Shown here piece by piece: positions 30,610-39,477 of a stretch of DNA of 53,395 bases. Below the pieces are notes generated by a model. That model did not search any database. It had not been told where the DNA came from and saw nothing but the letters and a program-made list of their open reading frames with translations. The stretch comes from Alphaproteobacteria bacterium. GTDB lineage: Bacteria > Pseudomonadota > Alphaproteobacteria > Bin95. Position 1 is the stretch's first letter. Each line of letters begins with the position of its first letter. A program made the position numbers and the translations under genes. The stretch covers positions 1 to 53,395 of the forward strand of contig JAJDVH010000246.1 of NCBI GenBank assembly GCA_022826185.1, in the 5' to 3' direction.

Positions 30610-31254
30610 ATGACCATCTCCGCCTACGAAGCCGAGGCTATCGCGCTCGACCGCCTGGAGCCACAATTAGAGGCGGAGGGTTATCGGGTGATCCGGCAAC
30701 CGGCTGCAGGCGACCTGCCGGATTTCCTGGCCGGAAGGCGACCCGACGCCATAGCGGTAGGCAAGAAACCCTGCCTGGTTATCGAGGTGCTCCGGAAAGA
30801 AGGCCCAATAGCATTGAAGAAAGTAAGGGACCTCCGCGTCTTGTTGAAAGGGCAGGAGGACTGGGACCTCAAGGTCTACTACTTTTCTTCCATGGAGCCG
30901 TTGCTGGAACCCGTTTCGGATGCCGCCACCTGCGACGCTGTGGCAGCAGCTCGAAGCGTCGTTGAGACCGAGCCCCGCGCTGCTCTGTTGTTCGCGTGGT
31001 CGATTCTGGAGGCCACAACCCGTGTAAGGACGAATGCGGCGGACCCACGCCCGCTGAACCCCAACTCCCTGGTCAATCTGCTGGTCGGCGAGGGCTATGT
31101 CGATCAGGATACGGGGGCCAGATTGTTCCGCATGGCGAAAGTCAGGTCGCAAGTGGCTCACGGTCAAATCGACATTGCGCCCCGGGCGGAAGATGTGCGC
31201 TTCCTGCTTGCCGTCGCCGAAGACGTTTCGGGAAATCTCCAGGCTGCCGAATAG
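30610..31254 (+). CDS. PD-(D/E)xK nuclease-like protein with a HEPN-like C-terminus
   Basis: A 214-residue two-part protein. The N-terminal half has the restriction-endonuclease-like signature of the AHJR type: GYRVIRQPAAGDLPDFL, then PDAIAV (Pro45-Asp46) and CLVIEV (Glu59); the usual ExK lysine is displaced (ExV, then LRK). The C-terminal half is all helical and carries RSQVAH (Arg179-His184), matching the Rx4H motif of HEPN ribonucleases. The fused architecture suggests a defence or stress role; this is inference from motifs. It is coupled to the RusA-like gene by a 5-bp gap. Confidence 0.65.
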   Translation: MTISAYEAEAIALDRLEPQLEAEGYRVIRQPAAGDLPDFLAGRRPDAIAVGKKPCLVIEVLRKEGPIALKKVRDLRVLLKGQEDWDLKVYYFSSMEPLLEPVSDAATCDAVAAARSVVETEPRAALLFAWSILEATTRVRTNAADPRPLNPNSLVNLLVGEGYVDQDTGARLFRMAKVRSQVAHGQIDIAPRAEDVRFLLAVAEDVSGNLQAAE

Positions 31255-31278
31255 GGCGCAACCGGCGGGAGAAGGGCG

Positions 31279-32610
31279 ATGCGGCAGCCCGGTAGCGCCT
31301 ATTTCAACGCCGCGGTCGAGACGATGTCGGCCGACGAGACCGCCGCGATGCAACTCTCGAAGCTTCGCCGGCAGCTCGACTATCTGAAGGCGAACTCGCC
31401 CTTCCATGCCGCGAAACTCGCCGAGGCGGGCGCGGAACCCGGCGACATCCGCTCGCTTGCCGACCTCGCCCGGCTGCCCTTCACCGAAAAGGCCGAGCTC
31501 AGGGAGAGCCAGAGGCGCGACCCGCCGCTCGGCAGCCACGCGGCCGCCCCCATGCAGGACGTCGTGCGCGTGCATGCCTCCTCGGGCACCACCGGAACAC
31601 CCTCCTTCATCGGCCTCACCGCCTATGACGCAGGGCGCTGGGCAGAGTGCATCGCCCGCAGCTACTGGGCGCAGGGGCTTCGTCCGGGGAGCGTGTTCGC
31701 GATGGGGCTCAGCATCGGCTTCTTCGTGGGCGGCCTGCCGGTGGCCGCGGCGGTGGAGGCCGTCGGCGCCACCCTGCTCCCCATCGGCACCGGCGCCTCC
31801 GACCGGCTCATCGCGTCCATCCGGTCGATGAAGGCGGACGTGCTCGCAACGACGCCCTCCTACGCCCTTTACCTCGCCGAGCTTGCGCGGGAGGACATGG
31901 GCGTCGATCCGGCCGCGCTCGGCATAAGACGGGTGATGGTCGGCGCCGAGCCCGGCGGCGGCGTCCCCGCGATACGGGCGCAAATCGAGGAAAGCTGGGG
32001 CGCGCGCTGCACGGAAGCCATCGGCATTGCCGACCTCATCACCATCCACAGCGCCGAGTGCGAGGCGCGCGACGGATGCCATTTCATGGTGCCGGACTAT
32101 CTCGTCATGGAGATCGTCGATCCGGAGACGGGCGCCGTCATGCCGCCGGACCGGCCCGAAATCGAGGGCGAGCTGGTCTTCACCCATATCGACCGCGAGT
32201 GCAATCCGATGCTGCGCTTCCGCACCCGCGACCGGGTCATCGTGAAGACCGGGCCCTGCGCCTGCGGGCGCACCGGGCCGCGGCTGCGCTGCATCGGGCG
32301 CACGGACGACATGCTGATCCTGCGCGGCGTCAATGTCTGGCCGTCGGCGGTCAGGGACGTGGTGGCCGGGTTCCGTCCGGAAGCGACCGGCGAAATCCTG
32401 ATCCGGGTGGACGGCGAGGGGCCGAAGGTCGATCCGCCGCTCCGGGTGCGGGTCGAGGCGGGCAGCGATGCCGGCGACGGCCTTGCGGCGCGGATCGAGC
32501 AGGCGATTCGCGCCAGGCTCATCGTGCAGGCCAGGGTCGAACTGGTTCCGCGCGGCGTGCTGCCGCGCACCGAGATGAAGGCGAAGCTCGTGGAGCGCAA
32601 CATTTCCTGA
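31279..32610 (+). CDS. Phenylacetate-CoA ligase-like AMP-forming acyl-CoA synthetase
   Basis: A 443-residue adenylate-forming ligase of the PaaK group. The ATP-binding loop is HASSGTTGTPSFI, and RFRTRDRVIVKTGPCACGRTGPRLRCIGRTDDMLILRG carries the hinge Asp and the Cys-containing segment typical of PaaK. EMKAKLVERNIS ends the protein, where the catalytic Lys would be expected. The acid substrate is not known. It is 9 bp upstream of a thiolase gene. Confidence 0.87.
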   Translation: MRQPGSAYFNAAVETMSADETAAMQLSKLRRQLDYLKANSPFHAAKLAEAGAEPGDIRSLADLARLPFTEKAELRESQRRDPPLGSHAAAPMQDVVRVHASSGTTGTPSFIGLTAYDAGRWAECIARSYWAQGLRPGSVFAMGLSIGFFVGGLPVAAAVEAVGATLLPIGTGASDRLIASIRSMKADVLATTPSYALYLAELAREDMGVDPAALGIRRVMVGAEPGGGVPAIRAQIEESWGARCTEAIGIADLITIHSAECEARDGCHFMVPDYLVMEIVDPETGAVMPPDRPEIEGELVFTHIDRECNPMLRFRTRDRVIVKTGPCACGRTGPRLRCIGRTDDMLILRGVNVWPSAVRDVVAGFRPEATGEILIRVDGEGPKVDPPLRVRVEAGSDAGDGLAARIEQAIRARLIVQARVELVPRGVLPRTEMKAKLVERNIS

Positions 32611-32619
32611 GGTGCGGCG

Positions 32620-33816
32620 ATGCGGTTCGAGAAGGTCCATATCCCTTACGGCGGCTACTGGAGCACGCCCTTCTGCCGCTGGCAGGGCAGCCTGAGCGGC
32701 GAGCACCCGATACGGCTCGCCGCCTCCTGCGCCGGCGCGTTCCTGGACGGGGCGGGCTGCGAACCGGAGAGCCTGGACGGCATCCATTTCGGCATGACGG
32801 TGCCGCAGCACAAGAGCTTCTGGGGCGCGCCCTGGATCGGCGCGCTGATCGGCGCGGAGCGGGTGACGGGCCCGACCCTGTCGCAGGCCTGCGCCACCTC
32901 GGCGCGCGTCATCGCATCGGCCGCCGCCGCCGTGGAGCTCGGCGCCGGCGGGCGGGTGCTGGCGCTGGCCGCGGACCGCGTCTCCAACGGGCCGACGCTC
33001 TACTATCCCGATCCCTCGGGGCCCGGCGGCCGCGGCGTCACCGAGCATTGGGTGTGGGACAATTTCAACGAGGACCCCCATGCCGATGTGGCCATGATCC
33101 GGACCGCCGAGAACATTGCCGCGCGCTTCGGATATTCGCGCCGCGCGCAGGACGACCTTGCGCTCCGCCGGCAGGAGCAATACGGCATGGCGCTTGCCGA
33201 TGACCGCGCGTTCCAGCGCCGCTACATGGTCGATGTCCCGGTCGGCGGGACGCGCGGGGCGAAGACCGTCTCCGGCGACGAGGGCATCCGCGAGCGCACC
33301 GGGGAGCGCGTGCAGGCGCTCGCGCCCGTCATCGGCAACGGAACCGTCACCGCCGCCGCGCAGACCCACCCGGCTGACGGCAATGCCGGCCTGCTGCTGA
33401 CCGCGGCCGGACAGGCGGAGGAGCTTGGCCGCGACAATGCGGTTTCGGTGCGGCTCCTCTCATTCGGGGAGGGCCGCGCGGAGACAGCCTATATGGGCAT
33501 GGCGCCGGTCGCGGCGGCCGAAGCGGCGCTCGCCGATGCCGGGCTCGGGATCGACAGCATCGATGTCGTCAAGACGCACAACCCCTTCGCCGTGAACGAC
33601 CTCTACTTCGCCGAGGCGACGGGGTTCGAGGCCGAAAGGATGAACAATTACGGCTCGTCCCTCGTCTTCGGCCATCCGCAGGGGCCGACGGGCATGCGCC
33701 TCGTGCTGGAGCTGATCGAGGAACTGGCGCTCAGGGGCGGCGGCTACGGCCTCTTCACCGGCTGCGCGGCAGGCGACAGCGCGGCGGCCGTCGTGCTGAA
33801 GGTGGACGCGCGCTGA
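32620..33816 (+). CDS. Thiolase family protein
   Basis: A 398-residue thiolase-fold enzyme. The nucleophilic cysteine is in LSQACATSARVIASAAAAVELG, the second half has VKTHNPFAVNDLYFAE where the His of the NxHGG site would be, and the C-terminal TGCAAGDSAAAVVLKV provides the CxG-like cysteine. With the adjacent ligase it could activate and thiolytically cleave an acid; the substrate is inferred. Some motifs are altered, so it may act on an unusual acyl-CoA. Confidence 0.85.
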   Translation: MRFEKVHIPYGGYWSTPFCRWQGSLSGEHPIRLAASCAGAFLDGAGCEPESLDGIHFGMTVPQHKSFWGAPWIGALIGAERVTGPTLSQACATSARVIASAAAAVELGAGGRVLALAADRVSNGPTLYYPDPSGPGGRGVTEHWVWDNFNEDPHADVAMIRTAENIAARFGYSRRAQDDLALRRQEQYGMALADDRAFQRRYMVDVPVGGTRGAKTVSGDEGIRERTGERVQALAPVIGNGTVTAAAQTHPADGNAGLLLTAAGQAEELGRDNAVSVRLLSFGEGRAETAYMGMAPVAAAEAALADAGLGIDSIDVVKTHNPFAVNDLYFAEATGFEAERMNNYGSSLVFGHPQGPTGMRLVLELIEELALRGGGYGLFTGCAAGDSAAAVVLKVDAR

Positions 33817-33907
33817 CGGGCCCGGCGGGCGCGCAGGGGCGGATTGTCGCAACTACCGCAGACTGTTACGGTCCCGCCGACCGAAACAGCCTCAGGGACA
33901 GCGCGCC

Positions 33908-35629
33908 ATGTCTTTCGATCTTCTCATCCGTAACGGCACGGTGGTGGACGGGTCCGGCATGCCCCGCTACCGGGCCGATGTCGGCGTCAGCCGAGGCCGG
34001 ATCGCCGAGATCGGGCGCATAAGCAGCCCCGCCGAAGAGGTCATCGACGCCGAGGGCATGATCGTGGCGCCCGGCTTCATCGACGGCCACACCCACATGG
34101 ACGCGCAGGTGGCCTGGGACCCGCTCGGAAGCTGCTCCTGCTGGCATGGCGTGACCACGGTGGTGATGGGCAATTGCGGCTTCGCGCTGGCGCCCTGCAA
34201 GCCCGAGGCGCGGGAATGGTACGCCGAGTGCCTGGAAGCGGTCGAGGACATTCCCAAGGAAGCGATGGTCGCCGGGATCGACTGGCGCTGGGAGACCTTC
34301 CCGGAATATATGGACGCCGTCGACTCGTTCCCCAAGAGCATCAACTACGCCGCCTATATCGGCCATTCGGCGCTGCGCATGTATGCGATGGGGGACCGGG
34401 CGCTCGACCGGGAGGCGGATGAAGACGACCTGAAGCTCATGGCGAAGCTGGTACAGGAGGCGCTCCGCGTCGGCGCGATGGGCTTCTCCTCCTCGCGGGC
34501 CAACACCCATATCCGCCCGGACGGCGGGCCGGTCGCCAGCCGCATCGCGGCCTGGTCGGAGATCGCGCATCTGGTGAACGCCATGGCCGAGCTCAATGCC
34601 GGCATCTTCCAGGTCGGGCCGGACGTGTCCGGCGGCGAGGCGCAGAAGGCGTGCTACGAGGAGCTCGGCCGGATCGCCGTTTCGAGCCGCCGCCCGCTCA
34701 TGCTGGGCGCGCTCTCGTCCAGCCAGGGCGACAACCCCAACCCCTACACCTACCAGTTCGAGTGGATGGACCGGGTCGCGGCCGAGGGCGGGCGCGTCTT
34801 CGGGCAGGCCACCACGCGGTCGATCAACGCGCTCTTCTCGATGAAATCCTACCTGCCCTTCGACGCGCTGCCGGTCTGGAACGAGATCCGCAACCTGCCG
34901 GTCGAGGAGCAGAAGGCCCGCTTCCGCGACCCGGAGGTGCGCGCCGGGCTGGTCGCCGCCGAAGCCGGGATGAAGCCCAAGGGCACCGAGTTCCAGGGCG
35001 GCGGCGCGGCCACCACGGACCCACGCAAGCCGGACTACGCCAACCTGTTCCCGATGTTCGACGTGAAGTGGGACGACCCGAGCGTCGCGGACCTGGCCGA
35101 GGGCTCCGGTCGCAATCCCGTCGAGGTCATGCTCGACCTGATGGCGGAGAACGAGGACCTGATGTTCGTGCAGCCGCTGGTCAACGAGAAGCCGCTGGAG
35201 GTGCGCGAGATGCTGAAGAACCCGCGCACCCTGGCGACCTTCTCGGACTCAGGCGCCCATGTCTGCCAGGAGATGGGCTCCTCGCTGCAGACGCACCTCT
35301 TGAGCTACTGGGTGCGCGAGAAGCAGGCCTTCACCCTGGAGGAGGCGGTGCGGATGCTCACCTTCGAGAACGCCGCCGCCTGGGACATGCGCGACCGGGG
35401 CCTGCTGCGCGCCGGCCATGCCGCCGACATCGTCGTCTTCGACGAGGACGGCATAAACCCCTGCCTGCCGACGGTCGAGACCGACCTGCCCGGCGGCGCG
35501 CGCCGGCTGGTGCAGAAGGCGGACGGCATCGCGGCGACGGTGGTGAACGGCGCCGTCACGCTCCGCGACGGCGCGCCCACGGGCGCGCATTCCGGCGCGC
35601 TGCTCCGGGGCGCCGCCGCCCGCCCCTGA
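33908..35629 (+). CDS. D-aminoacylase-like amidohydrolase
   Basis: A 573-residue metal-dependent amidohydrolase of the N-acyl-D-amino-acid deacylase group. The metal-binding GFIDGHTHMD follows the N-terminal beta-sandwich strand LIRNGTVVDGSG, TVVMGNCGF is the group-typical loop, and the catalytic region ATFSDSGAHV near residue 440 is intact. The C-terminal RAGHAADIVVFDEDGI ends the barrel. It may not act on amino acids. It stands 91 bp after the thiolase gene and may be separately expressed. Confidence 0.88.
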   Translation: MSFDLLIRNGTVVDGSGMPRYRADVGVSRGRIAEIGRISSPAEEVIDAEGMIVAPGFIDGHTHMDAQVAWDPLGSCSCWHGVTTVVMGNCGFALAPCKPEAREWYAECLEAVEDIPKEAMVAGIDWRWETFPEYMDAVDSFPKSINYAAYIGHSALRMYAMGDRALDREADEDDLKLMAKLVQEALRVGAMGFSSSRANTHIRPDGGPVASRIAAWSEIAHLVNAMAELNAGIFQVGPDVSGGEAQKACYEELGRIAVSSRRPLMLGALSSSQGDNPNPYTYQFEWMDRVAAEGGRVFGQATTRSINALFSMKSYLPFDALPVWNEIRNLPVEEQKARFRDPEVRAGLVAAEAGMKPKGTEFQGGGAATTDPRKPDYANLFPMFDVKWDDPSVADLAEGSGRNPVEVMLDLMAENEDLMFVQPLVNEKPLEVREMLKNPRTLATFSDSGAHVCQEMGSSLQTHLLSYWVREKQAFTLEEAVRMLTFENAAAWDMRDRGLLRAGHAADIVVFDEDGINPCLPTVETDLPGGARRLVQKADGIAATVVNGAVTLRDGAPTGAHSGALLRGAAARP

Positions 35630-35655
35630 CGGAGGCAATGGATAGGAGTTGCCAA

Positions 35656-35714
35656 TCGGATAGTATCCGAATATCGGAAATGCGCTTGACGCGGATCGGG
35701 CGGCGGCATAGGCT
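35656..35714 (+). promoter_or_regulatory. Promoter with upstream palindrome for the DUF1640-like gene
   Basis: TTGACG (35686-35691), 17-nt spacing, TAGGCT (35709-35714) stand 6 nt before the ATG at 35721, so the transcript would be leaderless. A perfect 7-bp palindrome (TCGGATA-G-TATCCGA, 35656-35670) lies 15 bp upstream of the -35 and may be an operator. Confidence 0.5.
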
Positions 35715-35720
35715 GTCGCC

Positions 35721-35972
35721 ATGACCGCCTCTTTCGATACCCTGGCTGCCGCCGAAGCCCTGCAGGACGCCGGCATTGAGCCGGAGAAGGCGAAGGCCAT
35801 TGTCGCAACTGCCCGGGACGCCGCCGGCGCGGGCCGCGACTCGCTGGTAACCAAGGCAGTCCTCAAGGCGGATCTGGCCGCGCTTGAGACGCGCCTGACC
35901 TGGCGCATGATCGGGATCGTGGCTGCGCAAGGCACGCTGATCGTCGCGTTGCTCAAGCTGCCTGTCCTGTAA
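35721..35972 (+). CDS. Small DUF1640-like coiled-coil and membrane protein
   Basis: An 83-residue protein of the DUF1640 (CCDC90) type: a helix pattern FDTLAAAEALQDAGIEPEKAKAI, a short coiled-coil KADLAALETRL and a C-terminal membrane segment (about residues 63-82). Function unknown. GGTAGC and GCTACC (35979-36005) just after it can form a stem between this gene and the convergent PEP-mutase gene. Confidence 0.75.
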   Translation: MTASFDTLAAAEALQDAGIEPEKAKAIVATARDAAGAGRDSLVTKAVLKADLAALETRLTWRMIGIVAAQGTLIVALLKLPVL

Positions 35973-36000
35973 CGGCGCGGTAGCGGTTTGGGGGGAGGAG

Positions 36001-36864
36001 CTACCCCTTCTCCACCGTGCGCCGCTCGATATCCAGCAGCACCTCCAGGTCGATATCCTCATGCAGCTCGTCCTGGAGCGCGCGCCAGCCTTCGGGCGTG
36101 TGGGCGGCGGAGGAGAAGGAGTCGGCCATTTCGCGGTAGAGCGCCTTCGATCTCTCATAGAGGGCGAGGAACTGGGTCTGCGGGTCGGCGATGACCTTCC
36201 AGCCCATGTCGGCCATTTCCTGCGCGGAGATGCCGATATCGGCCATGCCGCCGGGGCTGGCGAGATACATGAGCGGCCCGCCGAGGCGCTCGGCGATGAA
36301 GCGCGCCTCCTCCGCATTGCGCGGCGAGAGCAGCAGCAGGTCGGCGCCGGCGGCCCGGTAGGCTTCGACCCGGACCAGCGCGTCGTCCATGTTCGAGGCG
36401 CGCACGGCATTGGTGCGCGCGACGATCAGCAGGTCCTCGCCGCGCCGGGCCCGGACCGCTTCGGCGACCTTCGCCGCCATGATCTCCTTGTCCACCATGT
36501 GCTCCAGCCCGACATGGTGGTGGGCGCGCTTCGGCAGCCACTGGTCCTCGATCTCGATGGCCTGGAAGCCGGCCGCCTCGCTCATGGCAATGGTGCGGCG
36601 CATGTGCATCGGGTCGCCGAAGCCGGCCGCGGCGTCGAAGATCAGCGGCAGCGGCGTCGCCGCGCCGATCTCGATGGCCGCCTGGCACATTTCGGTGACC
36701 GTCAGCGTGGCTTCCAGGTAGATCTTCAGATAGCCGGTCGCGCCGCCGCCGAGATAGATAGCGCGGAAACCGGCATTCTCGGCCAGCTTCGCCATAAGCG
36801 GGTTCAGCACCAGCGGCGCCAGCACGGGCTCCGGGCCGGCAATCATGTCGCGCAGCTTCGCCAT
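36001..36864 (-). CDS. PEP mutase/isocitrate lyase superfamily protein with altered active site
   Basis: A 287-residue TIM-barrel protein of the PEP mutase/isocitrate lyase family. YLGGGATGYL near the N-terminus, GFQAIEIEDQWLPK and IVARTNAVRASNMDDALVRVEAYRAAGADLLLL are family segments. The usual DxDxGxG metal motif is FDAAAGFGD and the K(K/R)CGH loop is PKRAHHHVGLE, so metal ligands and the catalytic Cys differ from lyases. The reaction (lyase, decarboxylase or hydrolase) cannot be assigned. ATG at 36864 faces the divergent monooxygenase gene. Confidence 0.82.
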   Translation of the reverse strand: MAKLRDMIAGPEPVLAPLVLNPLMAKLAENAGFRAIYLGGGATGYLKIYLEATLTVTEMCQAAIEIGAATPLPLIFDAAAGFGDPMHMRRTIAMSEAAGFQAIEIEDQWLPKRAHHHVGLEHMVDKEIMAAKVAEAVRARRGEDLLIVARTNAVRASNMDDALVRVEAYRAAGADLLLLSPRNAEEARFIAERLGGPLMYLASPGGMADIGISAQEMADMGWKVIADPQTQFLALYERSKALYREMADSFSSAAHTPEGWRALQDELHEDIDLEVLLDIERRTVEKG

Positions 36865-36928
36865 TCCTCGGCTTCTCCTTGGACGGGGACTCGTGCGAGT
36901 CTGCCGCTCCCGCCGCCGCCGGACAAGC

Positions 36929-38314
36929 ATGGCCAGCGCAGACATCGCCATCGTCGGACTGGGCCCCGTGGGGGCTGTGCTCGCCAACCTGCTGGGCCGC
37001 CTCGGCCTCCGGGTCGATGTGTTCGAGCGCGACCGGACGGCTTACGCGCTGCCGCGCGCGGTGCATTTCGACGAGGAGGTGATGCGCGTCTTCCAGGCCG
37101 TCGGCCTCGCCGGGGAGATTACGGCGGGCACGCATGTCTCGCCCGGCACGCTGTTCGTCGACGGCGAAGGGCGCGTGATGCTCGACTGGTCGCGGCGTAT
37201 GGAAGAGGGGCCGCAGGGCTGGCATGAGAGCTACCGCTTCCACCAGCCGACGCTGGAGGGCGTTTTGCGCGCCGGGCTGGAGCGGTTCCCCGGGGTCCGG
37301 ATGCGGCTCGGCCATGAAGTCGGGGACCCTGAGGCGCTGGATGCGCGCTATGTCGTCGGCTGCGACGGGGCGCGGTCGGGCGTGCGCGCGGCCATCGGCG
37401 GCGGCAGCGAGGATCTGGGCTTCCACGAACGCTGGCTGGTGATCGACCTGGTTCTGAAGCGCCCGCGCCCCGACCTCGGCGACTACACCCGCCAGTTCTG
37501 CGACCGGGTGAGGCCCGCGACCTATGTGCGCACCACCGGCAACCGCCGGCGCTGGGAAATCCGGGTCGAGGAGGGCGAGGGCGACGATCCGGAAACGGTC
37601 TGGCGGCTGCTGGCCCGCTGGATCAGCCCCGAGGACGCGGAGATCGAGCGCGCCGTCATCTACACCTTCCACGCCACGATCGCGCGCCGCTGGCGGCGGG
37701 ACCGCCTGTTCATCGCCGGCGACGCCGCGCACCAGACGCCGCCCTTCATGGGGCAGGGCATGTGCGCCGGCATCCGCGACGCCGCCAACCTCGCCTGGAA
37801 GCTCGCGGCCGTCCTGCGGAGCGGCGCGCCGGAGGCCCTGCTGGACAGCTACGCCAGCGAGCGCATGCCCCATGTGCGCGACTATGTGGAGCTTGCGGTG
37901 CGCATGGGCCGGCTGCTGAATGCGACCGGCACGGAGGACATGGTGAGCGCCGCCGCCGCGCGGGGGGAGGACACGGACCGGATGGAGTCGATCCGCCCGC
38001 GCCTCGGGCCGGGGCTGCACCGGGGCGGGAGCGCGCTCGCCGGCCGTCCGGGGCCGCAGCCGCGCCTCGCCGACGGGCGGCGGCTCGACGACGCGGCGGG
38101 GCCGGGTCCGGTGCTGCTGCTGCGCGAGCCGGCGGCGGTGGAGAGTTGCGGCGTGCCGGCGGTCGCGGCCGGGGCGGACTGGCTCGATGCGCACGGCCTG
38201 GCGGCGGCGCTGCTAAGGCCCGACCGCTATGTGTTCGGCGTGGCGGAGACACTCGACGAAGCCGCTTCGCTCTGCGAAACCTATGCGGCGGAGACCGGAA
38301 GGGCGAACGCATGA
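36929..38314 (+). CDS. FAD-dependent aromatic-ring monooxygenase (class A)
   Basis: A 461-residue flavoprotein. The FAD-binding IVGLGPVGAVLANLLG (about 7-22), the DG motif VVGCDGARSGVR and the GD motif LFIAGDAAHQTPPFMGQGMCAGIRDAANLAWKL place it with MhpA/PHBH-type phenol hydroxylases. It is shorter than MhpA (about 550), so it is a compact form. The substrate is not known. ATG at 36929 is the start that gives the dinucleotide-binding fold right at the N-terminus. It overlaps the next gene by 4 bp. Confidence 0.85.
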   Translation: MASADIAIVGLGPVGAVLANLLGRLGLRVDVFERDRTAYALPRAVHFDEEVMRVFQAVGLAGEITAGTHVSPGTLFVDGEGRVMLDWSRRMEEGPQGWHESYRFHQPTLEGVLRAGLERFPGVRMRLGHEVGDPEALDARYVVGCDGARSGVRAAIGGGSEDLGFHERWLVIDLVLKRPRPDLGDYTRQFCDRVRPATYVRTTGNRRRWEIRVEEGEGDDPETVWRLLARWISPEDAEIERAVIYTFHATIARRWRRDRLFIAGDAAHQTPPFMGQGMCAGIRDAANLAWKLAAVLRSGAPEALLDSYASERMPHVRDYVELAVRMGRLLNATGTEDMVSAAAARGEDTDRMESIRPRLGPGLHRGGSALAGRPGPQPRLADGRRLDDAAGPGPVLLLREPAAVESCGVPAVAAGADWLDAHGLAAALLRPDRYVFGVAETLDEAASLCETYAAETGRANA

Positions 38315-39477
38315 AAATCACCAGGGTGCGGGCGGACTGGCTGCATGTGCCGATTCCGGAAGAGCGGCAGCACCGCAGCGATTTCGGCGTGACGCGCGCC
38401 TTCGACTCGACCCTGGTGCGCGTGGAAACCGACGCCGGCATCACCGGCTTCGGCGAGGCGAAGGCGGCGGTGGGCTCGGCCGGCAACAACCTCGCGCTCG
38501 CCGCCTGCGTCGAGCGGGAGCTCGGGCCGCTCCTCGTCGGCGAGGATCCGCGCGATATCTCCCGCCTCTGGGACGTGATGTACAACGGCAGCCGGGCGCA
38601 CTATGCGATCTCACGCGGGCATGTCTTCCCGGTGCTGGGCCGGCGCGGGATCACGGTGTCCGCCATTTCCGGTATCGACATGGCGCTCTGGGACATTCTC
38701 GGCAAGGAACTCGGCCGGCCCGTCTGGCAACTGATCGGCGGGCGCCGCCATGCCGCCATGCCGGCCTACGCCTCCGGGGGCTGGGCGCCGACCGCGGGCA
38801 TCGTCGCCGAGTTGCAGGGCTTCCTCGACCGGGGCGGCTTCAGGGCCGTCAAGATGCGGGTCGGCTCGGGCGACGGGACGCTCGCCCATTCCATCGAGCG
38901 GGTGAAGGCGGCGCGCGAGGGGCTCGGGCCCGATATCGACATCCTCTGCGACGCCCACGGCACCTTCGCGGTGGCGGAGGCCAAGCGCTTCTGCCGGGCG
39001 GTCGCCGACTGCCATATCGGCTGGCTGGAGGAACCTGTCACCGCCGACGACAAGGCGGGCCAGGCGGAGGTCCGGGCCTCGACCGACATTCCCATCGCGA
39101 GCGGCGAGAGCGAGTTCACCCGCTTCGCCTTCCGCGACCTGGCGCTGCTGCGCGCGGCGGACATCTTCCAGCCGGACCTCTCCATCGCCGGTGGCATCAC
39201 CGAGGCGATCCGCATCGAGGCGCTGGCGGCGGCCCACCAGATCCGCTTCGCCCCGCATCTCTGGGGCGGCGCCTGCACCTTCGCCGCCGGGCTGCATGTG
39301 CTGGCGGCGGCCACCAGCGGTTTCATCGTCGAATATTCCCTCGGCGCCAACCCGATGCTGCACGAGCTTGCGGTGGAGGATTTCACCGTCGTGGACGGGA
39401 TGCTGGAGATTCCGGACCGGCCGGGCCTCGGCGTCACCATCGACGAAGCCTTCGCGGCGAGATACCGCGCGGCATGA
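38311..39477 (+). CDS. Enolase-superfamily (mandelate racemase-like) enzyme
   Basis: A 388-residue enzyme with the mandelate racemase/muconate lactonising fold. The capping domain covers the N-terminus; the barrel has VKMRVG (KxR rather than KxK), metal ligands Asp (DILCDAHGTF), Glu (WLEEPV) and Glu (ASGESEF), and FAPHLWGG with a candidate His base. The reaction is probably dehydration or racemisation of an acid sugar or carboxylate. It is locked between the monooxygenase and thiO by 4-bp overlaps. Confidence 0.87.
   Translation: MKITRVRADWLHVPIPEERQHRSDFGVTRAFDSTLVRVETDAGITGFGEAKAAVGSAGNNLALAACVERELGPLLVGEDPRDISRLWDVMYNGSRAHYAISRGHVFPVLGRRGITVSAISGIDMALWDILGKELGRPVWQLIGGRRHAAMPAYASGGWAPTAGIVAELQGFLDRGGFRAVKMRVGSGDGTLAHSIERVKAAREGLGPDIDILCDAHGTFAVAEAKRFCRAVADCHIGWLEEPVTADDKAGQAEVRASTDIPIASGESEFTRFAFRDLALLRAADIFQPDLSIAGGITEAIRIEALAAAHQIRFAPHLWGGACTFAAGLHVLAAATSGFIVEYSLGANPMLHELAVEDFTVVDGMLEIPDRPGLGVTIDEAFAARYRAA

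Noticed and set aside
36865-36928. TPP riboswitch before the thi operon
   Set aside because: I looked for the conserved CUGAGA and ACCUGA-type segments upstream of the first gene and of thiO and found none.
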